In this document: positions 1 to 7,562 of the stretch, one piece after another
Layout of the letters: each line of letters starts with the position of its first letter
How positions within the stretch are numbered: the stretch's first letter is position 1
Assembly: GCA_021827875.1 (NCBI GenBank)
Contig: JAKAUA010000046.1
Location: 1 to 21,936 of the forward strand
Direction: 5' to 3'
Length of the DNA: 21,936 nucleotides
DNA from: a bacterium
GTDB taxonomy: Bacteria > Babelota > Babeliae > Babelales > Vermiphilaceae
Made by a program: the position numbers and the translations under genes
The notes under the pieces: model-generated
What the model saw: the letters and a program-made list of their open reading frames with translations, nothing else
What the model was told of the DNA's origin: nothing
Database searches by the model: none

Positions 1-708
1 TCAATCGTTATTGCCGTATCATTTTCAAGCTCATTGACACTATTGCCCCGTGCAGGTATGTGGATGGTAGAAGTCAAAAGAATTTTTGGTTTTGTAATGC
101 TCGGCATGTGCTTCTATTTCTTAGGGTATATTATGCCATTGATGGTAGTATGGTGGCTAATTGCCGCGTTCCTAATGATCACCGGTATTTTCTATCTTAA
201 AACTATAGCCGCTCATGATACAAAATTCTGGCGCGCTTTCAAAAATGCCGCCGGCATCCTATGCATTATTTTATCAGTAATAGTTGCCTATAAAGCATAT
301 ACGTTTAACCTTAACCAAGAATGCACAAACAATAAGCATGCATTCTGGCTCGACAATTATCCTGCAGCGATTGCACAAGCAAAACAAGAACACAAGCTCG
401 TATTAGTTGATATTGGCGCGCCATTCTGCTCCATATGCAAAGCTATTGATAATACCTTGTTTGCAGCGCCAGAAATAAGCACCTTATTACAGCAAAAATA
501 TATTGCAGTAAAAATAGACGGTTCCGATTCTAGTTCACCCTGCAATGGCCACGTTGCCGGTAAATTTAGTGCCCGCGGATTTCCTACTATTTTAGTGATA
601 TCACCGAACAACGAACAAGTCCTAATGCGCTGGGGCGGCGAATTATATGGTGTCAAAATTGCTGATTTTGTTGCTGCATTAGAACAGACAGCTTCACAAG
701 TACGATAA
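1..708 (+). CDS. DsbD-like thiol:disulfide interchange protein, 3' part (5' end outside window)
   Basis: The reading frame is open from base 1, so this is the C-terminal 235 residues of a longer gene; the internal TTG at 34 is not the start. The visible part has a motif typical of the last helices of the DsbD/CcdA membrane domain (LPRAGMWMVEVKRIFG), then further hydrophobic segments, then a thioredoxin-like domain with the active site FCSIC (Cys codons at 427-429 and 436-438). In DsbD, electrons pass from cytoplasmic thioredoxin through the membrane domain to the C-terminal periplasmic domain, which keeps exported thiols reduced. The stop TAA is at 706-708 and is followed by a terminator shared with hpf. 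I cannot see whether an N-terminal DsbD-alpha domain exists; a CcdA-thioredoxin fusion is the alternative. The family call is firm, the exact partner unknown. Confidence 0.85.
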   Translation, partial: SIVIAVSFSSSLTLLPRAGMWMVEVKRIFGFVMLGMCFYFLGYIMPLMVVWWLIAAFLMITGIFYLKTIAAHDTKFWRAFKNAAGILCIILSVIVAYKAYTFNLNQECTNNKHAFWLDNYPAAIAQAKQEHKLVLVDIGAPFCSICKAIDNTLFAAPEISTLLQQKYIAVKIDGSDSSSPCNGHVAGKFSARGFPTILVISPNNEQVLMRWGGELYGVKIADFVAALEQTASQVR

Positions 709-734
709 AGATTTATTAACTATTTTCATCAAAT

Positions 735-770
735 AAAAAAGTCCTTCCTAAAAATGAGAAGGGCTTTTTT
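735..770. terminator. Bidirectional rho-independent terminator between dsbD and hpf
   Basis: Arms 735-747 and 758-770 pair over 13 positions with one G-T wobble, around a 10-base loop. An A run leads in and a T run follows, so the hairpin can end transcription from both converging genes. Confidence 0.85.
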
Positions 771-797
771 ATTTACAAGATATGATGACTATCAGTT

Positions 798-1133
798 TTA
801 AAAACCTTTGAACATACGTTTTTTCTCTTTGTGGCCGTTATCTATCTTGCGCTTTTCTGCTTCAAGTAATTTGTACATGGTGTCAGTTACATCATTAAGA
901 GCGACAAAAAAGGTAGGCGCTTCTTCTTTGCAAAAAAGATCATAATGTGGTGATTTCACTAAAAGCTCAACTTCGTGATGTGCATGAGGCGTGCCTGGCG
1001 TGATAGTAAGATTCACATATACCGGCGTACGTTCATTTTCTAGAAATTTTAATATTTTTGCCATATCACGCTTAATAGCAGCTTCAATCTCAGGTGAACT
1101 TTGCATATGACGATAAATTACTTTAAAGTCCAT
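798..1133 (-). CDS. hpf: Ribosome hibernation promoting factor (Hpf/RaiA/YfiA family, short form)
   Basis: The 111-residue protein starts MDFKVIYRHMQSSPEIEAAI and has the beta-alpha-beta layout of the sigma-54 modulation/S30EA family, including the central NLTITPG strand and a basic tail (KEKKRMFKGF). Family members bind the 30S decoding region and inactivate or dimerise ribosomes when growth slows. The length matches the short form, which lacks the C-terminal dimerisation domain of long Hpf. The ATG is preceded by AAAGGAG with a 5-base spacer, a strong ribosome site. The gene lies 76 bp downstream of der on the same strand and could be read from there or from its own weak promoter in the gap. 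Transcription ends at the terminator at 735-770. Confidence 0.9.
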   Translation of the reverse strand: MDFKVIYRHMQSSPEIEAAIKRDMAKILKFLENERTPVYVNLTITPGTPHAHHEVELLVKSPHYDLFCKEEAPTFFVALNDVTDTMYKLLEAEKRKIDNGHKEKKRMFKGF

Positions 1134-1160
1134 TGTTACTCCTTTACTATATTTTTCTCA

Positions 1161-1189
1161 AGTATAGGCAAGAATAACTATAGAAATAA
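1161..1189 (-). promoter_or_regulatory. Possible promoter for hpf
   Basis: On the minus strand a TATACT -10 box (1161-1166) has a weak TTATTT -35 box (1184-1189) 17 bases upstream. It sits in the der-hpf gap. The -35 match is poor, so read-through from der remains possible. Confidence 0.3.
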
Positions 1190-1209
1190 ACAGATCACAG
1201 ATAAGTAAA

Positions 1210-2529
1210 TTATTTAGTTCTTTTACGCAACACAAATTTTACCGGCACACCTTGTAAATCATAGGTGGCACGCATCAGATTTTCAAAGAAGGTAAGCTGC
1301 GATGGACCAAACCATTCCGGCGTATTTACCGTCATAGCTATAGTAATTGGCGCGGTGCTCATTTGTTGAACACGATATAATTCTAATGGCAGTGTTTTAT
1401 GGTACAACGGCTTTTTTTGCAATTCTGATTTAAAGAGAACGGTAAGTTCTTCAGGAGAAAATTCTTGCGAATAACGTTCCCATACTTTTTTAACGAGTGG
1501 AAACACTTTGCCAATATTTTTTTCAGTTTTGCAAGAGATAGATAACTGCTCAACTTTTTTGATCAAGAACTGGTACTGTTCCATCTCAGAAGCAAGTGTT
1601 TCTTTTGCATAATCTTCAACCAAATCTTGTTTATTAAAGAGAATGATTAAAGCTTTATAATGTTCTTGAAATGCATAGAATGCTAATTTTAATTCCTGAT
1701 CCGCTAATTGCCCTGCACTTGCATCAACTAATAAGAGAATAATATCTGCCTTATCAAGTGCTCGCAAAGAGCTCTTAACCATTAATGTTTCGATCTGCTC
1801 TTTGACCGAGCGTTGACGGCGCAATCCCGGTGTGTCTGTCAGTTGTAAATCTTCTTGATAAAAAGTAACTTTTTCTGAAATTGCTTCACGCGTTGTTCCT
1901 GCAATATCGGATACGATAGAACGTTCTTGCTTTAAGAGCAAATTCATTAATGACGATTTACCTACGTTTGGCTTACCCAACAATACCACGCGATAGAGCG
2001 GTTTCTCTTCTTCTACAGCTGCTGTTTTTCCTATAGAACCAATAATATCGCCAAATAATTCAGAGATACCGGTGCCATGCTGGGCAGAAACACCGACGAC
2101 CATGGTGTGTCCGAGCTTATCAAATTCGTAACGTTGCTCCTGACCAATCGCAGTATCAATCTTGTTCACCACGAGAATCACGGTCTTGCCAAGTTTGTGT
2201 AATAGCTTTGATATCTCACGATCTTCTGGAACTAATCCGCTTTTGCCATCACAAACAAAGAGAACAACGTCTGATTTTTCAAGCTGATCAAGCGCGCGCG
2301 CACGTACTTCCTGCAAAATAGGGTCGGTAGTTTTACGTAAACTCACTCCACCGGTGTCAATCAATTCAAATGAGCGATCATTCCAAAAAATGGTGTCTTT
2401 AATAAAATCACGGGTTACCCCTTCATAATCGAGGGTAATACTTTTTACGTTATTGGAAAGACGGTTAAATAATGTTGATTTACCGACGTTCATTCTTCCA
2501 ACAAGCACAACGCGAGGCAAATTACTCAT
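1210..2529 (-). CDS. der: Ribosome biogenesis GTPase Der (EngA), tandem GTPase
   Basis: The 439-residue protein has the two consecutive GTPase domains that define Der. Domain 1 shows the P-loop GRMNVGKST (11-19), DTGG (58-61) and NKID (122-125). Domain 2 shows GKPNVGKSS (185-193), DTPG (232-235) and NKQD (299-302). A C-terminal KH-like domain of about 80 residues follows, with LVHL-type hydrophobic strands and a basic end (KFVLRKRTK). Der acts in late 50S subunit assembly and is essential in many bacteria. The first P-loop has Met where Pro is usual (GRPNVGKS), a mild variant. Its ATG overlaps the dnaX stop by 8 bp, so translation is probably coupled to dnaX. Confidence 0.97.
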   Translation of the reverse strand: MSNLPRVVLVGRMNVGKSTLFNRLSNNVKSITLDYEGVTRDFIKDTIFWNDRSFELIDTGGVSLRKTTDPILQEVRARALDQLEKSDVVLFVCDGKSGLVPEDREISKLLHKLGKTVILVVNKIDTAIGQEQRYEFDKLGHTMVVGVSAQHGTGISELFGDIIGSIGKTAAVEEEKPLYRVVLLGKPNVGKSSLMNLLLKQERSIVSDIAGTTREAISEKVTFYQEDLQLTDTPGLRRQRSVKEQIETLMVKSSLRALDKADIILLLVDASAGQLADQELKLAFYAFQEHYKALIILFNKQDLVEDYAKETLASEMEQYQFLIKKVEQLSISCKTEKNIGKVFPLVKKVWERYSQEFSPEELTVLFKSELQKKPLYHKTLPLELYRVQQMSTAPITIAMTVNTPEWFGPSQLTFFENLMRATYDLQGVPVKFVLRKRTK

Positions 2530-4309
2530 GCTTTGATTCCTTAAGTTCTGTTACTATACCTGAAAAATGGCGCAAAAGAAGATGAGTTTGTGGCCATTGT
2601 TCTTTACTTGATGTATCTATGGCAACACCACGTTTTGCTGCTCTTTTTGGCGTATTTGAAAAAAATTGTTTTTTGTATTGATCTGCCTTCATTGGGGCTG
2701 TTGCACGAGGCATAGGCTGTTTTGTTTGCATTTGTTTAACAGATTCGCTCTCTATCTTTGGTGCTACTATGTCCGCTGCTACTACCTCTTGCTGAACAAA
2801 CAATGGTTTAATATCTACTATGGCTGGCAATGCGGCTTGTAAAATAGGAAGCCATATATTTTTAGTGTCGCTCAACCAATCTTTAAAGAATAATAATTTT
2901 GCAGGAAAATTAACCAATAATTGCTGCTGCTCACTGCCCACTGGCACACCCTGACTAAAAATCGATTTTATTAATGGGTCGTGTAAATCTGCTAGACGAT
3001 CGACAAATGTCGGCCAGCCTTTTTCATAACTATGCGTATCACTGATATCTGATTCTTCTTCTTCAGGAAGATCTTCGACATCATCAGCAACATCCGGTGA
3101 TGCATGTATAATGGTTTCTTCTACTCCGGACGCTACCTGCACCAATGGAGATGAATCTGAAGAATTGCGTGAACGATTTTTGGAACAGATTTGTAGCAAT
3201 ACCATTTCTAATAATGCATGCTGTGATGTTGTCTTAGAAAAAACAAATTCGTTTTGGTATAAATGTTCTAAAAATTGCTGTACTTGCATTAATGAGCATT
3301 CTTTGGTCAGCGTTGCAAATAACGTACCAGGAACAACGATTTGTCCTTTGTTCACTCCATGCTTGCTCCAAAGGAGTGCACGCGCCAAACGCACTAATGA
3401 TTTCCAAATATAGGCAGCATCAAAAGAGTTCAGTCCAACTGACGCGCAGAAAGTAAGAACTGCTTTTTGATCACCACGGAACACCAACTGCATCAATTCC
3501 AAAAGACGATTGTCGTCTATATGTCCCAGTACTTGACGCACGGCCACTGATGAGATAACAGCGCTAGAAAAACGCACTTGTTCCAAAATATTAATTGCAT
3601 CACGCACCGATCCACTTGCCTCATGAATAATCAAAGACAATGCATCACGCTCATATTTAATATTTTCCTGCGCACAAATATGTGCCAAATGCTCTATGAG
3701 GCGTTCTTGATCAAGTGATTTAAAGAATAACTGGAAGCAGCGAGAGCGTACTGTTTCAATAATTTTTTGTGCATCGGTAGTTGCTAAAATGAATACCACA
3801 GCTACCGGTGGCTCTTCGAGCATCTTTAAAAAAGCGTTAAATGCTGCTTTGCTAAGCATATGTGCTTCATCTATTAAATAAATTTTTTTACGGCCCAAGA
3901 TTGGTAATAAGCTTGCTGCATCAACAATTTGGCGCACATTATCAACACCGGTATGAGAAGCAGCATCAATTTCTATAAAATCAGGATGTTGTGCCGTAGC
4001 CATTGCTACACATGATGTGCACGTTGAACATGGTAATATTGATTGCTTTGGATTTTTTTGGAACGCCGGCAGTTGCTCACAATTAATTGCTGCTGCAAAA
4101 ATACGTGCCGTTGATGTTTTGCCACAACCACGTTGTCCGGAAAAAAGATATACCGGAAAAAACTGGTTGAGGTATAACGTGTTTTTTAAAATACGAATAG
4201 ATAGGTCTTGACCAACAATCTGATCAAAATTCTTGGATCTCCATTTACGCGCAAGATTTAATTGTGTGGTATTCATGAGAGAACAATCAATTTTTGTTAT
4301 GTTAAACAT
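2522..4309 (-). CDS. dnaX: DNA polymerase III subunit gamma/tau (clamp loader)
   Basis: From the preferred start the protein is 595 residues. Residues 15-45 (LARKWRSKNFDQIVGQD) are the classic DnaX opening. Walker A is GQRGCGKT (58-65), zinc-binding cysteines lie at 77, 94, 97 and 100, DEAH is at 147-150, sensor 1 is ATTDAQKI and the arginine finger is in the SRC motif near 190. The AAA+ and lid domains are followed by the collar domain and a less conserved, Gln/Lys/Pro-rich tail. The clamp loader places the beta clamp on DNA. I chose the ATG at 4309 because AAGGAGG lies just upstream, although the spacer is only about 3 bases; an in-frame ATG at 4330 would begin inside repeat sequence. The gene overlaps der and follows the SRP RNA gene. 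I see no clear frameshift signal for a separate gamma form. Confidence 0.95.
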   Translation of the reverse strand: MFNITKIDCSLMNTTQLNLARKWRSKNFDQIVGQDLSIRILKNTLYLNQFFPVYLFSGQRGCGKTSTARIFAAAINCEQLPAFQKNPKQSILPCSTCTSCVAMATAQHPDFIEIDAASHTGVDNVRQIVDAASLLPILGRKKIYLIDEAHMLSKAAFNAFLKMLEEPPVAVVFILATTDAQKIIETVRSRCFQLFFKSLDQERLIEHLAHICAQENIKYERDALSLIIHEASGSVRDAINILEQVRFSSAVISSVAVRQVLGHIDDNRLLELMQLVFRGDQKAVLTFCASVGLNSFDAAYIWKSLVRLARALLWSKHGVNKGQIVVPGTLFATLTKECSLMQVQQFLEHLYQNEFVFSKTTSQHALLEMVLLQICSKNRSRNSSDSSPLVQVASGVEETIIHASPDVADDVEDLPEEEESDISDTHSYEKGWPTFVDRLADLHDPLIKSIFSQGVPVGSEQQQLLVNFPAKLLFFKDWLSDTKNIWLPILQAALPAIVDIKPLFVQQEVVAADIVAPKIESESVKQMQTKQPMPRATAPMKADQYKKQFFSNTPKRAAKRGVAIDTSSKEQWPQTHLLLRHFSGIVTELKESKHE

Positions 4310-4319
4310 ATTCCTCCTT

Positions 4320-4560
4320 CGCCTACCCACGCCTTTTCGCCTTCGTTAAAACTTCGGCGTAACAGGCCGGCAGTGCCGCCATAGCCCTACGGGCGACGGC
4401 GCATTGGCAGGCTCCGGCTGACAGGTCGCCTCTTTCGGAGGAAAAGGTATCAAATGTTCTGTTGCGCGGCATCCCTACCCCTAATACAGAACAATATATT
4501 TTTTTCAAAACTATGCGCCTTCGCTCTTTACAAAGCTATGGCGGCACAAGCTCTTCTTTA
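4320..4560. repeat. GC-rich palindromic repeat cluster between dnaX and the SRP RNA gene
   Basis: This spacer is much richer in G+C than the flanking genes and contains recurring CTTCG and CTACGG/CTATGG motifs. A 13-base word GCTATGGCGGCAC is present at 4535-4547 and, inverted, at 4373-4385. Open frames across it have repeat-like composition (Arg, Ala, Gly, Cys) and no ribosome site, so I read it as non-coding, probably debris of a dispersed palindromic element. Confidence 0.6.
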
Positions 4561-4570
4561 TTATAAAAAA

Positions 4571-4654
4571 GGGAAGTAAATACAAGAACAAATCACTTTT
4601 GCTGCTTCCTTTCGGACCTGACAAATTGAGCAACCATTCCTTATTCACTTCCCC
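4571..4654 (-). ncRNA. ffs: Signal recognition particle RNA, small (4.5S-like) form
   Basis: On the minus strand the segment contains the almost invariant SRP apical domain GTCAGGTCCGAAAGGAAGCA; the tetraloop region reads CCGAAAGG. The ends GGGAAGTGAAT and ATTTACTTCCC pair over 11 positions with one wobble, forming the long closing helix of about 84 bases. A run of six T (on the RNA strand) at 4570-4565 directly after the helix makes it its own terminator. The RNA binds Ffh and directs membrane and secreted proteins to the translocon. It lies between tRNA-Ser and dnaX. No Alu domain is visible, so this is the short Gram-negative type. The ends are inferred from pairing. Confidence 0.93.
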
Positions 4655-4663
4655 AATTTTCAT

Positions 4664-4695
4664 GCCTGCCTACGCTCTTACGAGCTATGTCAGGC
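4664..4695. repeat. Short palindromic element upstream of the SRP RNA gene
   Basis: Outer arms GCCTG (4664-4668) and CAGGC (4691-4695) enclose an inner GCTC/GAGC pair with a 4-base loop. It shares the CTACGCTC...GAGCTATG pattern with the element at 4515-4547. The interval 4655-4870 holds this and the next two elements but no supported gene. Confidence 0.5.
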
Positions 4696-4750
4696 GACAA
4701 AAACTTTTTAACTCAGTCTTCGCCTTTTTACTTATTATGTCAATCCTATA

Positions 4751-4780
4751 GTCCGTCTTCGCCTACGGCTTCGGTCGGAC
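4751..4780. repeat. 30-bp palindromic element
   Basis: GTCCG at 4751-4755 and CGGAC at 4776-4780 close a hairpin with an inner CGCC/GGC(T) pairing around TAC. The CTTCGCCTACGGCTTCGG core belongs to the same GC-rich repeat style as the other elements in this spacer. Confidence 0.5.
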
Positions 4781-4872
4781 AGTCTCCGCTTTGCAATATT
4801 ACATTTTTCTGCTGCGGCGCCAGCCAGACGAAGCTCGCCGAGCACGGTAGCGGCCCGGATGAGCGGAGACTG
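4780..4872. repeat. Inverted repeat flanking the 3' side of tRNA-Ser
   Basis: CAGTCTCCGCT at 4780-4790 and its exact 11-base reverse complement at 4862-4872 enclose 71 bases. The right arm overlaps the last two bases of the encoded tRNA CCA end. It could fold in the RNA leaving the tRNA gene, or mark an inserted element. Confidence 0.45.
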
Positions 4873-4962
4873 GCGGAGAGAGAGGGATTCGAACCCTCGA
4901 TGCCCTTTTCAGAGCATACATGATTTCCAATCATGCTCTTTCGACCACTCAGACACCTCTCC
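4871..4962 (-). tRNA. tRNA-Ser (anticodon GGA), CCA encoded
   Basis: On the minus strand the acceptor arm GGAGAGG pairs with TCTCTCC (one G-U), followed by discriminator G and an encoded CCA. The anticodon stem CATGA/TCATG carries loop TTGGAAA with anticodon GGA at 4928-4926, reading UCC/UCU. A long variable arm (ATGCTC/GGGCAT) marks a class II tRNA as expected for serine, and the T arm is GAGGG-TTCGAAT-CCCTC. It lies 47 bp downstream of rpsB and upstream of the SRP RNA gene. Confidence 0.97.
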
Positions 4963-4967
4963 TTTTT

Positions 4968-5001
4968 AAAGGATCTTACATTTATCAGCGTAAGACCCTT
5001 T
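4968..5001. terminator. 12-bp hairpin between rpsB and tRNA-Ser
   Basis: Arms 4968-4979 and 4990-5001 pair along 12 positions with one wobble. In the rpsB direction only a short T run follows, before the tRNA begins 6 bases later. It may be a weak terminator or a processing site separating the rpsB message from the tRNA. Confidence 0.5.
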
Positions 5002-5009
5002 ATTGTTGT

Positions 5010-5888
5010 TTACTTCTCGTCGCGAGATGGTCCGGCAGGTCGTCTTGTCGCAGGACGGCGCGGTCTTGAAGAAGGCTTACCACTGCTGCTGCTATTGCTG
5101 CTGCGACGCACTCCTTCTTCGTCTTCTTCGAGAGTTAAACGAATTTCTGGAGTGGTTTCGCCACCGTCAGCCATCTCAACGTGTTGAACTTGTACCTTAG
5201 CTTCTTTAGCCGCTTCTACACCTTTAGCAACTGCATCAGCCAAGTAGTCCACAATAACTCTAATAGCACGAGGAGCATCATCGTTGCCCGGGATTACATA
5301 ATCAACCATTGAAGGATCGTTATTAGTATCCACAAGTGCAACAACAGGAACACCCATGCGAGCTGCTTCGCGTAATGCTGAAGCTTCTTTACGAACGTCA
5401 ATCAATACCAATGCGCCAACCGGCCATAATAATGAGGTGATGCCACCAACGTTCTTTTCTAGACGCTCAGTATCCTTTTGCAACGCGTTTAATTCTTTTT
5501 TCGTGTAGTGAGGGAATTTTTCTGAACGACCCAATACGTCTTTGTAGTGCAATAATTTTGTTACTGCTTTTTTAATTTGTGAATGGTTTGTCAATGTACC
5601 ACCGATAAAACGATGAGTAACATAAGGCATATTAAGGCGAGAGGTTGCATCTAAAATTGCACCTTGTGCCGCTTTCTTGGTACCGACCCACAAAATGGTC
5701 TTGCCTTGAGCAGCAATGCCTTCTAAGAATTTTGCAGCTTTTTCTAATTGAGTTGCGGTCTTTGAAACGTCAACCAAGTGAACGCCGTTTTTAAAGCCCC
5801 AAATATAGGGGGCCATCTTTGGCGACCAACGTGACTTTTGGTGACCGAAATGAACACCGGCCTTAACCAGTTCTCTGTAATCTATCAT
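5010..5888 (-). CDS. rpsB: 30S ribosomal protein S2
   Basis: The 292-residue protein begins MIDYRELVKAGVHFGHQKSR and carries S2 signatures: WSPKMAPYIWG, the TKKAAQ segment (WVGTKKAAQGA), ALVDTNNDPSMVDYVIPGND and the following DDAPRAIR helix. S2 sits on the back of the 30S subunit and joins late in assembly with S1. The C-terminal end after about residue 245 is an extension of acidic residues, then Ser, Arg and Pro (VRRSSNSSSSGKPSS and on), which looks disordered and is longer than in the usual ~240-residue protein. The ATG is preceded by AAAGGA. The usual partner gene tsf is not downstream; a tRNA follows instead. A structured leader and a good -10 box lie upstream. Confidence 0.97.
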   Translation of the reverse strand: MIDYRELVKAGVHFGHQKSRWSPKMAPYIWGFKNGVHLVDVSKTATQLEKAAKFLEGIAAQGKTILWVGTKKAAQGAILDATSRLNMPYVTHRFIGGTLTNHSQIKKAVTKLLHYKDVLGRSEKFPHYTKKELNALQKDTERLEKNVGGITSLLWPVGALVLIDVRKEASALREAARMGVPVVALVDTNNDPSMVDYVIPGNDDAPRAIRVIVDYLADAVAKGVEAAKEAKVQVQHVEMADGGETTPEIRLTLEEDEEGVRRSSNSSSSGKPSSRPRRPATRRPAGPSRDEK

Positions 5889-5916
5889 AGTAATCCTTTA
5901 TGGGTTATGATCTATT

Positions 5917-5965
5917 GCCTTCTGGGTCCGGCTACTATGCCGGGAACCACCCTACTAGAGAAGAC
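5917..5965 (-). promoter_or_regulatory. Structured 5' leader of rpsB, candidate ribosomal-protein autoregulatory RNA
   Basis: On the RNA strand three helices stack into one long hairpin: 5965-5959 with 5923-5917 (7 bp, one wobble), 5952-5949 with 5927-5924 (GGGT/ACCC), and 5943-5939 with 5932-5928 (CCGGC/GCCGG) capped by ATAGTA. All unpaired bases (CTAGTA and GGTTC) lie on the 5' side, giving two one-sided bulges, a shape common in protein-binding leaders. It lies 29 bases before the rpsB start. Control by S2 is an inference. Confidence 0.5.
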
Positions 5966-5970
5966 AAGTA

Positions 5971-5997
5971 ATTATATTCAATAAAAAATTGTAACAA
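5971..5997 (-). promoter_or_regulatory. Promoter of rpsB
   Basis: On the minus strand a perfect TATAAT (5971-5976) is preceded by TTGTTA (5992-5997) with a 15-base spacer, slightly short. Transcription would begin near 5965, exactly at the base of the leader hairpin. Confidence 0.55.
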
Positions 5998-6021
5998 AAT
6001 AGGCTTAAATTGCAATTAATT

Positions 6022-7464
6022 TCACGCCTCGGCTTCAGATTGCTCCGCCCCTATTACCTCATTATGTGCCACCGCTTTTTCAAAACGCTTGCCTAACAGG
6101 TAGGCAACTGCAACCCATAGCCCTATAATAACGGTGAAAAAGACCGATTGTACCGCACCAAATGCCGCGATACTCAAACTTGTCGTCACGCCATTAAAGG
6201 CCGAACCTATAGATTTAGCAATTTTGCTGCCAAAAGCATCTATCCACGATTTGGATTTAAACTGCACATCTTTTACCGTTAATACGTAGAGGCTTTCGCG
6301 TACCGGGTAGCTGAAGGCATAGTGAATAGAACGCAATATAACAAAGAAGGCTAAGAAGGCAAATTGTGTACCGCTCAGTTTAAAGTAGATAAAGAGAAGC
6401 GCAGTTGAAATGGGCACCAGCAACAAGCATGCTTTTTCTCCTAACTTTTCTAATAGCTTGCGGGTACCAAACAATGAAATAAAGAAACCAATAAAGTGCA
6501 TAATAAAAATGATTTTAAAGAAGAAGCCACTTAAATCTGAAAGATTTTTTGCGCCTTCTTTGGCAATACATATCTTTTGATACGCAAGCACTGTTTGTAT
6601 CACTTCAAAGAACAGGACCACGCAAAATATTCCGAACACATAGGGATATTTTAAAATAAGACGCAATCCGGAAATAATACCGGTATTACTTTTGCCTTTT
6701 TTGTGCTTTTTATGCTCAAGACGATATGCTGCTTCATAACCATGCAAATGTTGTCTGGATACCGAACGAGCCAACATATACACTGCCACCGGCACCATCA
6801 TGAGCAATACTGATGCCAAGGCAAGCAATACCTGCAAACGGCCTATATGTGACACCATCGTGGTATCAGTAACACTTAAGAGTGCCCAAGCAAAACCTGC
6901 GGTGAGCATACCACCAACCTTGGACCAGGTAACCATAGGGGCATAATTTTTCTTTGCACTCGCCGGCGTATTAATCGAGTTAACAAATGACCAGAACACG
7001 CTCACTACAAAAGGAGAAAAACTTTCTGAAAAGAAATAGAAGAGCCATCCAAATAAGCGGTACGGATTGGAATCAGTGTTAGGCAATCCCACACTCTCGT
7101 GCCCCATGAGATAGACAAAAAGAAGGCCAATGGCCCCGTATACAAAGCTATAGAGTGCCAACAATTGATAACGACGTAATGCATCAACAAATTTCGAATA
7201 AAGCATTACTAAAGGAATAAGTGCAAATATAGTAATTATTTTTGCTAACCAGAAATATTCCTTACCCACGACTTCGGTAAATACAATATCTTTGAGCTCT
7301 TTGGATAACGTGTATGACCCAATAATAAGGAAAAAAGAAAAACTGGTATAAAATAATTTTAAAAATTCATCTTTGTCAGACGGGAAGAACGAGGCTACAA
7401 ATAATTTTATACTATGCCAATATCCGGTCATCCCACTATTCACTATGCTTTCCCTAGTATCCAC
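6022..7464 (-). CDS. ATP/ADP translocase (NTT/Tlc nucleotide transporter family), copy 1
   Basis: A 480-residue polytopic membrane protein with about 11-12 hydrophobic segments. The N-terminal part shows the family pattern of a first helix ending in a Lys-Asp motif (YTLSKELKDIVFTEVVGKEY) and then FALIPLVMLYSKFVDAL. Two cytoplasmic charged loops (LEHKKHKKGKSN; KDVQFKSKSWIDAFGSKIAK) match the layout of NTT carriers. These exchange host ATP for bacterial ADP or import other nucleotides; which applies here cannot be told from sequence alone. The start is GTG at 7464, chosen for the AGAGGT ribosome site with a 7-base spacer. It lies 98 bp downstream of copy 2 on the same strand, with which it is clearly paralogous (SQ/KSWIDxFGSxxAKxxGSxFN in both). 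Confidence 0.9.
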   Translation of the reverse strand: MDTRESIVNSGMTGYWHSIKLFVASFFPSDKDEFLKLFYTSFSFFLIIGSYTLSKELKDIVFTEVVGKEYFWLAKIITIFALIPLVMLYSKFVDALRRYQLLALYSFVYGAIGLLFVYLMGHESVGLPNTDSNPYRLFGWLFYFFSESFSPFVVSVFWSFVNSINTPASAKKNYAPMVTWSKVGGMLTAGFAWALLSVTDTTMVSHIGRLQVLLALASVLLMMVPVAVYMLARSVSRQHLHGYEAAYRLEHKKHKKGKSNTGIISGLRLILKYPYVFGIFCVVLFFEVIQTVLAYQKICIAKEGAKNLSDLSGFFFKIIFIMHFIGFFISLFGTRKLLEKLGEKACLLLVPISTALLFIYFKLSGTQFAFLAFFVILRSIHYAFSYPVRESLYVLTVKDVQFKSKSWIDAFGSKIAKSIGSAFNGVTTSLSIAAFGAVQSVFFTVIIGLWVAVAYLLGKRFEKAVAHNEVIGAEQSEAEA

Positions 7465-7562
7465 TGTCGTTACCTCTTTGCTATAAAAACAGAATGATTT
7501 TTATTACTTGCTGCTACACATATATTTTGCCTTTACTACTTGCCCCATTTCAAATTTTCACT

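Noticed and set aside
3883..3889. A7 run in the dnaX message as a programmed frameshift site
   Set aside because: It lies in the conserved KKIYLIDEAH segment before Walker B, far from where gamma/tau frameshifting occurs, and no stimulating stem is evident.
4323..4508. Minus-strand open frame of 61 codons between the SRP RNA and dnaX
   Set aside because: It runs through GC-rich palindromic repeats, overlaps the dnaX start, has no ribosome site, and its product has repeat-like Ala/Arg/Cys composition.
4320..4872. CRISPR array
   Set aside because: The repeats are few, unevenly spaced and differ in sequence and orientation; there are no regular spacers and no cas genes.
4687..4934. Open frames on both strands over the tRNA-Ser region
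   Set aside because: They overlap the tRNA and palindromic elements; peptides such as EREGFEPS are the usual translation of a tRNA-Ser T arm.
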